64,000 nucleotides of DNA. Origin: Hyphomicrobiales bacterium. Its GTDB lineage: Bacteria; Pseudomonadota; Alphaproteobacteria; Rhizobiales; Rhizobiaceae. The position numbers were made by a program, and so were the translations under genes. The notes below the pieces were generated by a model. The model searched no databases. It was not told where the DNA came from and was given only the letters and a program-made list of their open reading frames with translations. Positions 37,069-45,700 of the stretch are shown piece after piece. The DNA is taken from the NCBI GenBank assembly GCA_900471515.1, contig UCFC01000003.1, positions 97,632 through 161,631 of the forward strand. The letters are read 5' to 3'. Each line of letters begins with the position of its first letter. The stretch's first letter is position 1.

Positions 37069-38420
37069 ACGAGCAGAAAATATTGCTCGTCGATGACGAG
37101 GAGGAACTGCGCCGCTCGACCGCGCAGGCGCTGGAACTCTCCGGTTTCAGCGTCGAAACGTTTTCGAACGCCGATCATGTGCTGGAACTGATCGGCTACA
37201 GTTTTCCCGGTGTCGTCGTTACCGATATCCGCATGCCGGGCATGGACGGCATGACGCTGATGCAGAAGATCCGGGAGCTCGATGCGGAAGTGCCTGTTAT
37301 TCTCGTCACCGGCCATGGGGATGTGCAGCTCGCCGTCAAGGCGATGCGTGAGGGTGCCTATGATTTCATCGAGAAACCCTTCACGCCGCAGATGCTCGCC
37401 GGCGTCATCCGTCGCGCCATGGAGCGGCGCAGCCTCGTGCTGGAGAACCGGCTGCTGAAGGCAGTTGCCGGCAAGCGCGACGATATCGAGGCGCGGCTGC
37501 CCGGACGCACGCAGATCATGGTCGACCTGCGCTACCGTATTCGCGCGATCGGGGCGAGCGATGCCGATACGCTTGTCGTCGGCGATACCGGGGCGGGCAA
37601 GGAAGTGGTGGCGCGGGCGCTGCACGATATCAGCGCACGGGCAAGCCGGCCGTTCATCGCCATCAATTGCGCCGCCCTTCCGGCAAACCTGATCGAGAGC
37701 GAACTTTTCGGGCATGAGGCCGGCGCTTTTCCGGGTGCCGTGCGGCCCCGCTACGGCAAGTTCGAGCATGGCCGCGGCGGGACCATTCTGCTTGACGAGA
37801 TCGGCTCCATGCCGGTCGATCTGCAGGCGAAGTTCCTGCGGGTGCTGCAGGAGCGCATGATTTCACGGCTCGGGTCGAACGAGACCGTGCCGCTCGACGT
37901 GCGGTTCATCGCCACGAGCAAGGTCGATCTGGAGGCCGAGGTCGCCAGTGGCCGGTTCCGTGCCGACCTGCTTTACCGGCTCAACGTCGCGACCATTCAT
38001 GTGCCGTCGCTCTCACAACGCCGGGCCGACGTTCCGCTGCTCTTCATGCAACTCGTCAGGGAGGCGGCCGCGCGCTACGGCAAGGACGATATGGCCGTGC
38101 CGCCGGATGTGATCTCCGACATTGCGCAACGCGAGTGGCCGGGCAATGTCCGCGAATTGCGCAATGCCGCCGACCGCTTCGTGCTCGGCCTTGATGGCGG
38201 CGGGCGGCAGGTCGAGGCTGCGGGGCTTGCCGAGCGCGTCGCCGAATTCGAGCGCGGCGTGATTGCGAGCGCGCTTGTCGCCCATGGCGGCAGCCTGAAG
38301 CCGGTCTATGAATCGCTCGGCATTTCGCGCAAGACGCTTTACGAGAAGATGCAGAAATACGGTCTCGACAAGAAACTGCTGGCCAACGAGATGGCCGGTG
38401 AGATGCGCCGCGAGTTCTGA
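37065..38420 (+). CDS. dctD: DctD-type sigma-54-dependent response regulator
   Basis: A 451-residue regulator: receiver (1-120; DDEEE, Asp in VVTDIRMPGMDG), AAA+ domain (about 140-370) with Walker A GDTGAGKE and Walker B GGTILLDEIG, and a C-terminal Fis-type helix-turn-helix (SLGISRKTLYEKMQKYG). The sigma-54 contact loop reads GAFPGA instead of GAFTGA. Paired with dctB by a four-base overlap. Likely to activate a transporter gene with RpoN, but I find no -24/-12 promoter before tctC. Confidence 0.87.
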   Translation: MNEQKILLVDDEEELRRSTAQALELSGFSVETFSNADHVLELIGYSFPGVVVTDIRMPGMDGMTLMQKIRELDAEVPVILVTGHGDVQLAVKAMREGAYDFIEKPFTPQMLAGVIRRAMERRSLVLENRLLKAVAGKRDDIEARLPGRTQIMVDLRYRIRAIGASDADTLVVGDTGAGKEVVARALHDISARASRPFIAINCAALPANLIESELFGHEAGAFPGAVRPRYGKFEHGRGGTILLDEIGSMPVDLQAKFLRVLQERMISRLGSNETVPLDVRFIATSKVDLEAEVASGRFRADLLYRLNVATIHVPSLSQRRADVPLLFMQLVREAAARYGKDDMAVPPDVISDIAQREWPGNVRELRNAADRFVLGLDGGGRQVEAAGLAERVAEFERGVIASALVAHGGSLKPVYESLGISRKTLYEKMQKYGLDKKLLANEMAGEMRREF

Positions 38421-38477
38421 TCCCGTTCCGAATCCCCGATGTCGTGGCCTGCTTTCAGGCCTTGCTCGAGTCAGGTC

Positions 38478-38533
38478 TTGACAGGCAACCATTTGGTTGC
38501 CTATAAAATGAAAACAGGCAACCAAATGGTTCC
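38478..38533 (+). promoter_or_regulatory. Autoregulated promoter of the ArsR gene with two operators
   Basis: TTGACA (38478-38483) and TATAAA (38502-38507) are 18 bases apart. The first operator AGGCAACC-ATTT-GGTTGCCT (38483-38502, perfect 8-bp arms) fills the spacer. A second copy, with core AACC-AAAT-GGTT, lies at 38516-38533, centred 33 bases (about three helix turns) downstream, over the expected transcript start. Confidence 0.75.
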
Positions 38534-38541
38534 ATATCAGC

Positions 38542-38865
38542 ATGGATGAAGACACGGTTTTTCGGGCTTTGGCGGACGGCAGCCGGCGTCGCCTGCTGGA
38601 CCGCCTGCATGCGCGCAACGGCCAGACGCTCGGCGAATTGTGCGAAGGGCTGGAGATGACGCGCCAGGCGGTAACGAAACATCTCGGCATTCTGGAGGAA
38701 GCAAATCTCGTTTCCACGCGCAGGCAGGGGCGCGAGAAGCTGCATTACATCAACCCGGTTCCGATCAACGAGATCGCGGATCGCTGGATCAGCAAGTTCG
38801 AGCGCCGTGCATTGGACGCGCTCTCCGATCTCAAGAAGAGCCTCGAAGGCAGCAAGGACGAATGA
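38542..38865 (+). CDS. ArsR-family transcriptional repressor
   Basis: A 107-residue winged-helix protein: recognition region LGELCEGLEMTRQAVTKHLGILEEANLV and wing RQGREKLHYINPVP. No cysteine metal site (no CVC motif), so it is the non-metal type usually found with an SRPBCC gene. It is preceded by two palindromic operators in its own promoter and followed 58 bases later by the SRPBCC gene, giving a self-regulated two-gene unit. Confidence 0.9.
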   Translation: MDEDTVFRALADGSRRRLLDRLHARNGQTLGELCEGLEMTRQAVTKHLGILEEANLVSTRRQGREKLHYINPVPINEIADRWISKFERRALDALSDLKKSLEGSKDE

Positions 38866-38923
38866 ATCGCCCGGCCTGCCGGCGAGGGTGTGACCCAAGC
38901 CTTGGCCAAAAGGGAGTATCATC

Positions 38924-39370
38924 ATGGCAGGCAGCGCATTCAACTACGTCACCTATATTCGCACCACACCGGAACAACTCTGGTCTGCGCTCACGACATC
39001 GGAATTCATGAAGAAATTCTGGCTTGGAGTGCAGTTTGAAACCGATTGGAAGGCCGGCTCTGCCTGGCGGATGCGTTATTCCGACGGCACCGTCACCGAT
39101 ACCGGCGAAATCCTCGAGTTCGATCCGCCCAGGCGGCTTGTCCTGAAGTGGCATAACCAGTTCAGGCCGGAACTCAAAGCCGAAGGGTTTTCCGAATGCG
39201 TGATAGAACTCGAACCGGCTGGCGAAGCGGTCAAGCTGACGTTGACGCATTCCATCCCGGTCGAGGGCTCGAAGTTCATCGGTGCCGTCTCCGGCGGGTG
39301 GCCGCAAATTCTCTCCAACCTCAAGTCCCTCCTGGAAACGGGTGAGGTCGTCCTGCCTCCGAACCGTTGA
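38924..39370 (+). CDS. SRPBCC (AHSA1/START-like) domain protein
   Basis: A 148-residue single-domain protein with a hydrophobic cavity fold: start FNYVTYIRTTPEQLWSALTTSEFMKKFW, central GEILEFDPPRRLVLKWHN, and the C-terminal helix GGWPQILSNLKSLLETG. These are frequently coded beside ArsR repressors. Ligand unknown. GGGAG precedes the ATG at 38924. A strong terminator ends the unit. Confidence 0.9.
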   Translation: MAGSAFNYVTYIRTTPEQLWSALTTSEFMKKFWLGVQFETDWKAGSAWRMRYSDGTVTDTGEILEFDPPRRLVLKWHNQFRPELKAEGFSECVIELEPAGEAVKLTLTHSIPVEGSKFIGAVSGGWPQILSNLKSLLETGEVVLPPNR

Positions 39371-39375
39371 AGAAC

Positions 39376-39406
39376 AAGCGATGGGTGGATTTCCACCCAT
39401 CGCTTT
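39376..39406 (+). terminator. Terminator after the ArsR-SRPBCC unit
   Basis: AAGCGATGGGTGG (39376-39388) and CCACCCATCGCTT (39393-39405) form a 13-bp stem with a four-base loop; only a short T run follows. Confidence 0.75.
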
Positions 39407-39576
39407 AACCATTTGTTTCCGAATCGACCCATGCTGCGGCGCACTGTCGCAAAATCGTCGTTCCTCCCTTCGTGCCGCGATTGCGGCTGCTGCTTTCCCG
39501 CCTGCAAATGGGTCATCCGAGCCGGTGCGGAGGATGCTGCCGGCGGGACAACCTATTTTCATCAGGGAGGAAAACG

Positions 39577-40560
39577 ATGAAAATCCTGAAGGCCATGCTC
39601 GGCGTGACCGCCGCCGCTGCCGTTTCGCTTCTTGCCCATGCCGCTTCGGCGCAGACCTATCCCGAGCGCACCATCACCATGGTCGTGCCTTTCTCGGCCG
39701 GCGGCCCGACCGATACTGTCGCGCGCCTCGTCGCGGAATCCATGTCGAAGGATCTCGGCCAGCAGATCGTCGTCGAAAATGTCGGCGGCGCGGGCGGCAC
39801 CCTGGGCGCCGGCCGGGTGGCCGCTGCCGATCCGGATGGTTATACGATCCTGTTGCACCATATCGGCATGGCTACCAGCGCCACGCTTTACCGCAAGCTC
39901 GCCTATGACACGCTGAATGCGTTCGAATATGTCGGCCTCGTCACCGACGTTCCGATGACGATCGTCGCCCGCAAGGATTTCGAACCGGCCGACCTGAAGG
40001 GGCTGGTCGAATATGTGAAGGCCAACAAGGATAAGGTCACTGTCGCCAATGCCGGCATCGGCGCGGCATCCCATCTTTGCGGCATGATGTTCATGAGCGC
40101 CATCCAGACGCCGCTCACGACCGTTCCCTACAAGGGTACCGGCCCGGCCATGACCGATCTTCTCGGCGGCCAGGTCGATATCATGTGCGACCAGACGACC
40201 AATACGACGAAGCAGATCCAGGGCGGCACGATCAAGGCCTATGCCGTGACCTCGCCAGCCCGCCTCGATGTGCTCAAGGACATTCCGACCGCCGTCGAAG
40301 CCGGCCTGCCTGGCTTCGAAGTCGGCATCTGGCATGGCATCTACACGCCGAAGGGCACGCCGGCCGAAATCAACGAGCGTCTGTCGAAGGCGCTGCAGGT
40401 CGCGCTGAAGGATCCGAACGTTGCCGCCCGTTTCGCGGAGCTTGGCACGGCCCCCTCATCGGACGCCGATGCGACGCCGGCGGCGCTGAAGGCGAAGCTT
40501 GAGAGCGAAATCGCTCGCTGGAAGCCCGTTATCGAAGCTGCCGGCGAATACGCAGACTGA
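39577..40560 (+). CDS. tctC: Tripartite tricarboxylate transporter binding protein (TctC/BugD type)
   Basis: A 327-residue periplasmic protein. Signal peptide ILKAMLGVTAAAAVSLLAHAASA, then the Bug-family start YPERTITMVVPFSAGGPTDTVAR and the anion-pocket segments GGAGGTLGAGRVA and VPYKGTGPAMTDLLGGQVD. GGGAGG lies upstream of the ATG at 39577. It binds a carboxylate and delivers it to TctBA, coded directly downstream. A perfect palindrome follows the gene. Confidence 0.93.
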   Translation: MKILKAMLGVTAAAAVSLLAHAASAQTYPERTITMVVPFSAGGPTDTVARLVAESMSKDLGQQIVVENVGGAGGTLGAGRVAAADPDGYTILLHHIGMATSATLYRKLAYDTLNAFEYVGLVTDVPMTIVARKDFEPADLKGLVEYVKANKDKVTVANAGIGAASHLCGMMFMSAIQTPLTTVPYKGTGPAMTDLLGGQVDIMCDQTTNTTKQIQGGTIKAYAVTSPARLDVLKDIPTAVEAGLPGFEVGIWHGIYTPKGTPAEINERLSKALQVALKDPNVAARFAELGTAPSSDADATPAALKAKLESEIARWKPVIEAAGEYAD

Positions 40561-40578
40561 GCCTGACTGCGACCTTCG

Positions 40579-40606
40579 CACCCTCCTCCCGGCCGGGAGG
40601 AGGGTG
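40579..40606 (+). repeat. 28-base perfect palindrome between tctC and tctB
   Basis: CACCCTCCTCCCGG followed directly by its reverse complement, 18 bases after the tctC stop. No T tract follows, so it is better explained as a 3' stabiliser of the tctC message and partial terminator. Confidence 0.85.
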
Positions 40607-40660
40607 TCTGCGCAGCCCGGCATCGGCAGCGACGCTCCATCTCCAACACCGGGAGACATT

Positions 40661-41122
40661 ATGAAATCCCTCAGTTTCGACACAACCAACGTCATCTGCG
40701 GCGCCTTGCTCGCCGCAACCGGCGCCTTCTTTGCCTATCAGTCGCTGGAACTTGAAATCGGCACGGCGCTGCGCATGGGGCCTGGCTATTTCCCGCTCGT
40801 CCTGTCGGGCATCCTCGTTCTGCTCGGCCTCATCATCCTCGTGCAGGCGGTGCGGGTTCAGGGTGAGCCGATCGAGCCGTTCGCCTGGCGCGGCATGCTC
40901 TTCATTCTCCCCGCACCCGTCTTCTTCGGGTTGACGGTGCGCGGGCTCGGCTTTGCGCCGGCCATTTTCCTGACGGCCCTCATCGCCTGCTTTGCGTCTT
41001 CCCGCATGAATGTGCTGATGGCGCTTGTCCTTTCCCTGGTACTGACGGTCTTTTCTGTCGCCGTCTTCAGCTACGGGCTCGGGCTGCCGTTCGAACGTTT
41101 CGGCCCCTGGGTGCGGTTCTAG
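40661..41122 (+). CDS. tctB: Tripartite tricarboxylate transporter small membrane subunit TctB
   Basis: A 153-residue protein with four membrane helices (VICGALLAATGAFFAY, YFPLVLSGILVLLGLIILV, MLFILPAPVFFGLTV, LMALVLSLVLTVFSVAVFSYGLGL). The GTALRMGPGYFP motif and the ending LPFERFGPW are typical. It is nine bases from tctA. Confidence 0.92.
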   Translation: MKSLSFDTTNVICGALLAATGAFFAYQSLELEIGTALRMGPGYFPLVLSGILVLLGLIILVQAVRVQGEPIEPFAWRGMLFILPAPVFFGLTVRGLGFAPAIFLTALIACFASSRMNVLMALVLSLVLTVFSVAVFSYGLGLPFERFGPWVRF

Positions 41123-41131
41123 GAGGCGGGG

Positions 41132-42637
41132 ATGGAACTTTTCAGCAATCTCGCCCTCGGTTTCTACACGGCCGGAAGCCTGGCAAACCTGTTCTTCTGC
41201 CTCATCGGCGTGCTGCTCGGCACGTTGATCGGCGTGCTGCCCGGCATTGGCGCAACAGCCACCATCGCCATGCTGCTGCCGATCACGTTCCAGCTCGAGC
41301 CGGTTTCTTCGCTCATCATGCTCGCCGGCATTTATTACGGTGCGCAGTATGGCGGCTCGACGACGGCGATCCTCATCAACATGCCCGGCGAATCCTCCTC
41401 GGCCGTCACGGCCATCGACGGCTATCAGATGGCGCGGAAGGGCCGGGCCGGGGCGGCTCTTGCAATCGCCGCGCTCGGCTCGTTTTTCGCCGGCACGGTC
41501 TCGACCTTCCTTGTGGCGATCTTTGCGCCGCCGTTGACGGCAATCGCGCTGCAATTCGGCTCGGCGGAATATTTCTCGCTGATGATCGTCGGTCTCGTGT
41601 CTTCGATCGCACTGGCGCACGGCTCGGTCGTCAAGGCGCTGGCAATGGTGGCGCTCGGACTGCTGCTTGGCCTTGTAGGCACGGACATCTATACCGGCAC
41701 GCCCCGTTTCACGCTCGGCATTCGCGAATATGCCGACGGACTGAATTTCGTGGCGCTGGCGGTCGGCGTCTTCGGTATTGCGGAAATCCTGCGCAATCTG
41801 GAGGGCGAGAAGACGCGCACGGTGCTGATGGCGAAAGTTACGGGTCTGCTGCCGTCGAAGGAGGAATTCAAGGAGATGATTGCGCCGGTTGTCCGCGGCA
41901 CGGTCATCGGCTCGGCACTGGGCATTCTGCCGGGCGGCGGAGCAATCCTCGCGTCATTTGCCTCCTATACGGTGGAAAAGCGCGTTTCGAAGAAACCGGA
42001 AGAGTTCGGCCACGGTTCGGTTGCCGGCGTCGCAGGGCCGGAATCGGCCAATAATGCCGGGGCTCAGACTTCATTCATTCCACTGCTGACGCTCGGCATT
42101 CCGGCAAACCCTGTCATGGCGCTGATGGTCGGCGCGATGATCATCCAGGGTATCGTGCCGGGGCCGAATGTGGCAACGGAGCAGCCCGCCCTGTTCTGGG
42201 GCATTATCGCCTCCATGTGGATCGGCAATCTGATGCTCGTCATCCTCAACCTGCCGCTGATCGGGCTTTGGGTGAAGCTGCTGACGGTGCCCTATTACGT
42301 GCTTTTCCCCGTGATCATGGCTTTCTGCTCGATCGGGGTCTACAGCGTCAATTCCAACGTCTACGACCTCTATGCCATCGCCTTCTTCGGTCTTATCGGC
42401 TACGTGCTCGCCAAACTTCGCTGCGAGCCGGCGCCGCTCCTGCTCGGCTTCGTGCTCGGGCCGTTGCTCGAGGAGAACCTGAGGCGCGCCATGATCCTGT
42501 CGCGCGGCGATGCAACGACTTTCCTCACCCGGCCGATCAGCGCCATCCTGCTGGCGATCGCGCTTGCCGTGCTGATCGTCGTCTTCCTGCCCAGCGTGAA
42601 GCGCAAGCGCGAAGAGGTCTTTGTCGAAGAGGCGTGA
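41132..42637 (+). CDS. tctA: Tripartite tricarboxylate transporter large membrane subunit TctA
   Basis: A 501-residue protein with about eleven helices. The signature [25 protein letters not shown] and the loop [20 protein letters not shown] are present, as is the second signature [13 protein letters not shown] and [14 protein letters not shown]. It forms the channel of the TctCBA secondary transporter for citrate or a similar carboxylate. Confidence 0.95.
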   Translation: MELFSNLALGFYTAGSLANLFFCLIGVLLGTLIGVLPGIGATATIAMLLPITFQLEPVSSLIMLAGIYYGAQYGGSTTAILINMPGESSSAVTAIDGYQMARKGRAGAALAIAALGSFFAGTVSTFLVAIFAPPLTAIALQFGSAEYFSLMIVGLVSSIALAHGSVVKALAMVALGLLLGLVGTDIYTGTPRFTLGIREYADGLNFVALAVGVFGIAEILRNLEGEKTRTVLMAKVTGLLPSKEEFKEMIAPVVRGTVIGSALGILPGGGAILASFASYTVEKRVSKKPEEFGHGSVAGVAGPESANNAGAQTSFIPLLTLGIPANPVMALMVGAMIIQGIVPGPNVATEQPALFWGIIASMWIGNLMLVILNLPLIGLWVKLLTVPYYVLFPVIMAFCSIGVYSVNSNVYDLYAIAFFGLIGYVLAKLRCEPAPLLLGFVLGPLLEENLRRAMILSRGDATTFLTRPISAILLAIALAVLIVVFLPSVKRKREEVFVEEA

Positions 42638-42683
42638 GGGCTTGCGCTCTTGGCCTGTTTGATGAAGAAAGAACGATCTGATG

Positions 42684-42707
42684 CGGGCGCTATCGGGCGC
42701 CCGTTTT
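42684..42707 (+). terminator. Rho-independent terminator after tctA
   Basis: CGGGCGC (42684-42690) and GCGCCCG (42697-42703) with TTTT after, 24 bases before the next start. Some readthrough into the M20 gene is likely. Confidence 0.7.
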
Positions 42708-42730
42708 CGTCTTACAGGATATCCAGGCTC

Positions 42731-43906
42731 ATGAGCATTCCCGCCCGGATCAGCAACGATCTGCCTTTTCTGACCTCTCTGCGCCGCGATCTGCATGCCC
42801 ATCCCGAACTCGGCTTCGAGGAAGAGCGCACCAGCGGGATCGTCGCCAGGCTTCTGGAGGAGGCCGGTATCGTGGTCCATCGCGGCCTCGGCGGCACGGG
42901 CGTCGTCGGCACGCTGCAGATCGGCAACGGCACACGCGCGATCGGGCTGAGGGCAGACATGGACGCGCTCGCCATGCCCGAGACGGCAGAGCGGCCTTAC
43001 AGGTCGACAGTGCCGGGCAAGATGCATGCCTGCGGCCATGACGGGCATACGGCGATGTTGCTCGGCGCGGCACGCTATCTCGCCGAAACGCGCAGTTTCT
43101 CCGGTACCGTGCATTTCATCTTCCAGCCGGCAGAAGAGGGCCGCGGCGGCGCAAAACGCATGGTGGAGGAGGGGCTGTTCAAGCTCTTTCCCTGCGATGC
43201 CGTCTATGGCCTGCACAACATGCCCGGCCTTGCCGTGGACGAGATCGCTGTCGTCGAGGGGCCGCAGCTTGCCTCGTCCGACAGCTGGCGGATCACCTTC
43301 CGCGGCATCGGTACGCATGGGGCAAAGCCGCATCTCGGGCGCGATCCGATCACGGCAGCCGCCACCTTCCTTTCGTCCCTGCAGGCGATCGTTGGGCGCG
43401 TCGTCGATCCGCTTCAGCCGGCAGTGGTCAGCGCCTGTTCGCTGCAGGCCGGCAATCCCAAGGCCCTGAACGTCATCCCGGATATCGTCGAGATCGGCGG
43501 GACGGCGCGGGCCTATTCGCCCGAGGTGCGCGATCAGCTGGAGTCTGAAATCGGCCGTCTGGCGCGGGGCACGGCCGCCATGTTCGGCATCTCGGCGGAT
43601 TATGAATTCGAACGCCGCATTCCGCCCGTGGTCAACAATGCGGATGCGACGGCGCGGGCGCTGGCTGCCGCAAAGGCCGTCTTTGGCGAAAAGGCCCGCA
43701 CGAGTTTTCCGCCGTCTACCGCCGGCGACGATTTCGCCTTCTTCGGTCAGAATGCTCCCGGCTGCTATGTCTGGCTTGGCAATGGCCCGGCCGTCGATGG
43801 GGCGCTGCATCACAACACGGCATATGACTTCAACGACGAGGCGCTGCAATATGGTGCGGCCTATTGGGTGTCGCTGGTGGAGCGGGAGCTCAAGGCTGAG
43901 GCTTAA
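42731..43906 (+). CDS. M20 family amidohydrolase (hippurate/N-acyl amino acid hydrolase type)
   Basis: A 391-residue metal-dependent amidohydrolase. Seen: HPELGFEEERTS (start of the catalytic domain), LRADMDALAMPE, MHACGHDGHTAMLLG (Cys and His ligands, about residues 99-112), QPAEEGRGGAKRMVEEG (Glu) and GLHNMPG; the lid domain (HGAKPHLGRDPI) and the last ligand HHNTAYDFND. The ATG at 42731 is chosen over upstream frames through the terminator. Its place behind tctCBA suggests that it cleaves an amide whose product or substrate enters by that system. Confidence 0.93.
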   Translation: MSIPARISNDLPFLTSLRRDLHAHPELGFEEERTSGIVARLLEEAGIVVHRGLGGTGVVGTLQIGNGTRAIGLRADMDALAMPETAERPYRSTVPGKMHACGHDGHTAMLLGAARYLAETRSFSGTVHFIFQPAEEGRGGAKRMVEEGLFKLFPCDAVYGLHNMPGLAVDEIAVVEGPQLASSDSWRITFRGIGTHGAKPHLGRDPITAAATFLSSLQAIVGRVVDPLQPAVVSACSLQAGNPKALNVIPDIVEIGGTARAYSPEVRDQLESEIGRLARGTAAMFGISADYEFERRIPPVVNNADATARALAAAKAVFGEKARTSFPPSTAGDDFAFFGQNAPGCYVWLGNGPAVDGALHHNTAYDFNDEALQYGAAYWVSLVERELKAEA

Positions 43907-43912
43907 ATCGCC

Positions 43913-45700
43913 TCAGAAGACCTCCAATATCGGGCTCTCAAGAACCTTACCGGTGATGACGTCGGCGATGCCGCGATCGGTCTGGTGCGGCCCGGCATTG
44001 CAGGCGAGCGTCGCGCCGAAGCAGGCCTTGAAGACCAGATAGGGTGGTTTCCAGTCGACGATCTTCTCCATCGCCTTGCGGATGCCGGCAAAGCCGTTGG
44101 CGGTTTCCTCCAGCGAGGCATCGGTCACGAGGCCGGAGAGCGGCAGGGGCAGAAGGACTTCGACGCGGCCGTCCTTTGCCACGGCCATGCCGCCGCCGAC
44201 CTCGATGACCGCGTTTGCTGCAAGCGCCATGTCTCGCGCATTTCCGCCGAAGACGGTGAGATTGTGGCTGTCATGCGAGACGGTGGTGCAAAAGGCGCCG
44301 TGCCATTGGCCCCAGCCCGTCAGGAAGCCGACACGCGGCCTGCCGTCCGCCAGTCCATGACGGTGCGCGACCGCGATCATGGCGCTGCCGGCCGGGGGTA
44401 CGACAAAGCCGTCGCGAACGTCTGCCTCCGCTTCGCCCCACTGGGTGAAACGCGGGCGGTCGATCGTTGCCAGGCGCACTCTGATGCCCGCTGAGCGAAT
44501 GCGGAAATCATCGTCGGCAAGCGGCGCAAGCTTGACCGATTGCATGAGCGGGCTGGTATCGAGCGGCGGGATCGGATCCCTCACCGCGCCATTTTCGGCA
44601 ACCAGGCGGCCGTTGGCGATGACGGCGCGGGCCTTGAATTCGCTCATATCCGCAAACAGCACGAGATCGGCGCGGCGCCCGGGAGCGATGAGGCCTAGAT
44701 CCGAGCGTTTCAGACGCTGCGCAGCGTTGAAGGTCGCAGCGCGCAAGGCCCATTCCGGGCGCATGCCATAACGCACGAGGCGGCGCACCACATCGTCGAG
44801 GCCGCCATTCTCGTGAAGTTCGTCGGGGAAGACGTCGTCGGTGCAGAGTGTGACGGTCGGCGGAAGATGGCCGATGCCGTTCAATGCATCGACGAATTCC
44901 TTCAGCAGGTGATCGTGCGAGCCGCGCAGCTCGATCGTCATCCCGGCCGCGAGTTTCTGCAGCAGGTCCTGGCCGGACGTGAGTTCGTGATCGGACGTAA
45001 TGCCGGCAGCCATGAAGGCATTGAGGTCGGCGCCTTCCAGCCCGCGGGCATGGCCGCAGACGAGTTTGCCGGAGGCCAGGCCGGCATTGACGATCGCCGT
45101 CATGCGAGGATCGCCATCGATGACGCCGCGCATGTTCATGACCTCAGCGACACCCCCGATCGCCGGCGCGCGCAGCAGTTCGGCGATGACGCCGGCGTCG
45201 AAATCCGCGCCGGCCAGTTCAAGCCCGGGGGCGGAAGGGACGCAGGAAGGAGCCAGCAGGATCATGCGCAGCGGCAAGTTGCGCGCAGCCTCGATCGCCC
45301 ATCGCACCCCGTCAAGGCCATGGACATTGCCGAATTCGTGGGGATCCCAGACGACCGTCGTCACGCCGCGCGGCAGCACGGCTTCAGCATATTCGGCCGG
45401 CGTCACCATCGAGCTTTCGACATGCATGTGCGTATCGATCAGACCGGGAGAAACGATGCTGCCGGCGGCATCGATTACATCGGCCGCGTCCGTGCGGCTT
45501 GCCGGTACGTGCACGCTCGCAATCAAGGCGCCGATGAGGCCGATATCGGCTTCGCGGATCAGGCCGGTGACGGTATCGAGAATGCGGCCGCCGGTGATCA
45601 GCAGATCGAAGGGGCTGTCGCCACGGGCGGCGGCCACGGCGCGGGCGCGTAAGGCGGGCTCGTTGAGATCGCCAGGTTCCTGGCGCGGAGTGGCGGTCAT
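43913..45700 (-). CDS. ade: Adenine deaminase
   Basis: A 595-residue metal-dependent hydrolase converting adenine to hypoxanthine and ammonia. Metal site LIDTHMHVESSMVTPAEYA (about residues 88-106), the segment VWDPHEFGNVHG, and CTDDVFPDELHENGG with the catalytic Asp; C-terminal HDSHNLTVFGGNARDM. This is the Ade type. The start at 45700 overlaps the stop of the nucleoside hydrolase (ATGA), so translation is coupled; the same frame stays open through that gene for 200 codons, which is not a fusion. Confidence 0.93.
   Translation of the reverse strand: MTATPRQEPGDLNEPALRARAVAAARGDSPFDLLITGGRILDTVTGLIREADIGLIGALIASVHVPASRTDAADVIDAAGSIVSPGLIDTHMHVESSMVTPAEYAEAVLPRGVTTVVWDPHEFGNVHGLDGVRWAIEAARNLPLRMILLAPSCVPSAPGLELAGADFDAGVIAELLRAPAIGGVAEVMNMRGVIDGDPRMTAIVNAGLASGKLVCGHARGLEGADLNAFMAAGITSDHELTSGQDLLQKLAAGMTIELRGSHDHLLKEFVDALNGIGHLPPTVTLCTDDVFPDELHENGGLDDVVRRLVRYGMRPEWALRAATFNAAQRLKRSDLGLIAPGRRADLVLFADMSEFKARAVIANGRLVAENGAVRDPIPPLDTSPLMQSVKLAPLADDDFRIRSAGIRVRLATIDRPRFTQWGEAEADVRDGFVVPPAGSAMIAVAHRHGLADGRPRVGFLTGWGQWHGAFCTTVSHDSHNLTVFGGNARDMALAANAVIEVGGGMAVAKDGRVEVLLPLPLSGLVTDASLEETANGFAGIRKAMEKIVDWKPPYLVFKACFGATLACNAGPHQTDRGIADVITGKVLESPILEVF

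Noticed and set aside
39407..39576. Sigma-54 (-24/-12) promoter before tctC
   Set aside because: GG...GC candidates are one base off in spacing or lack the TTGC part; none fits the consensus.
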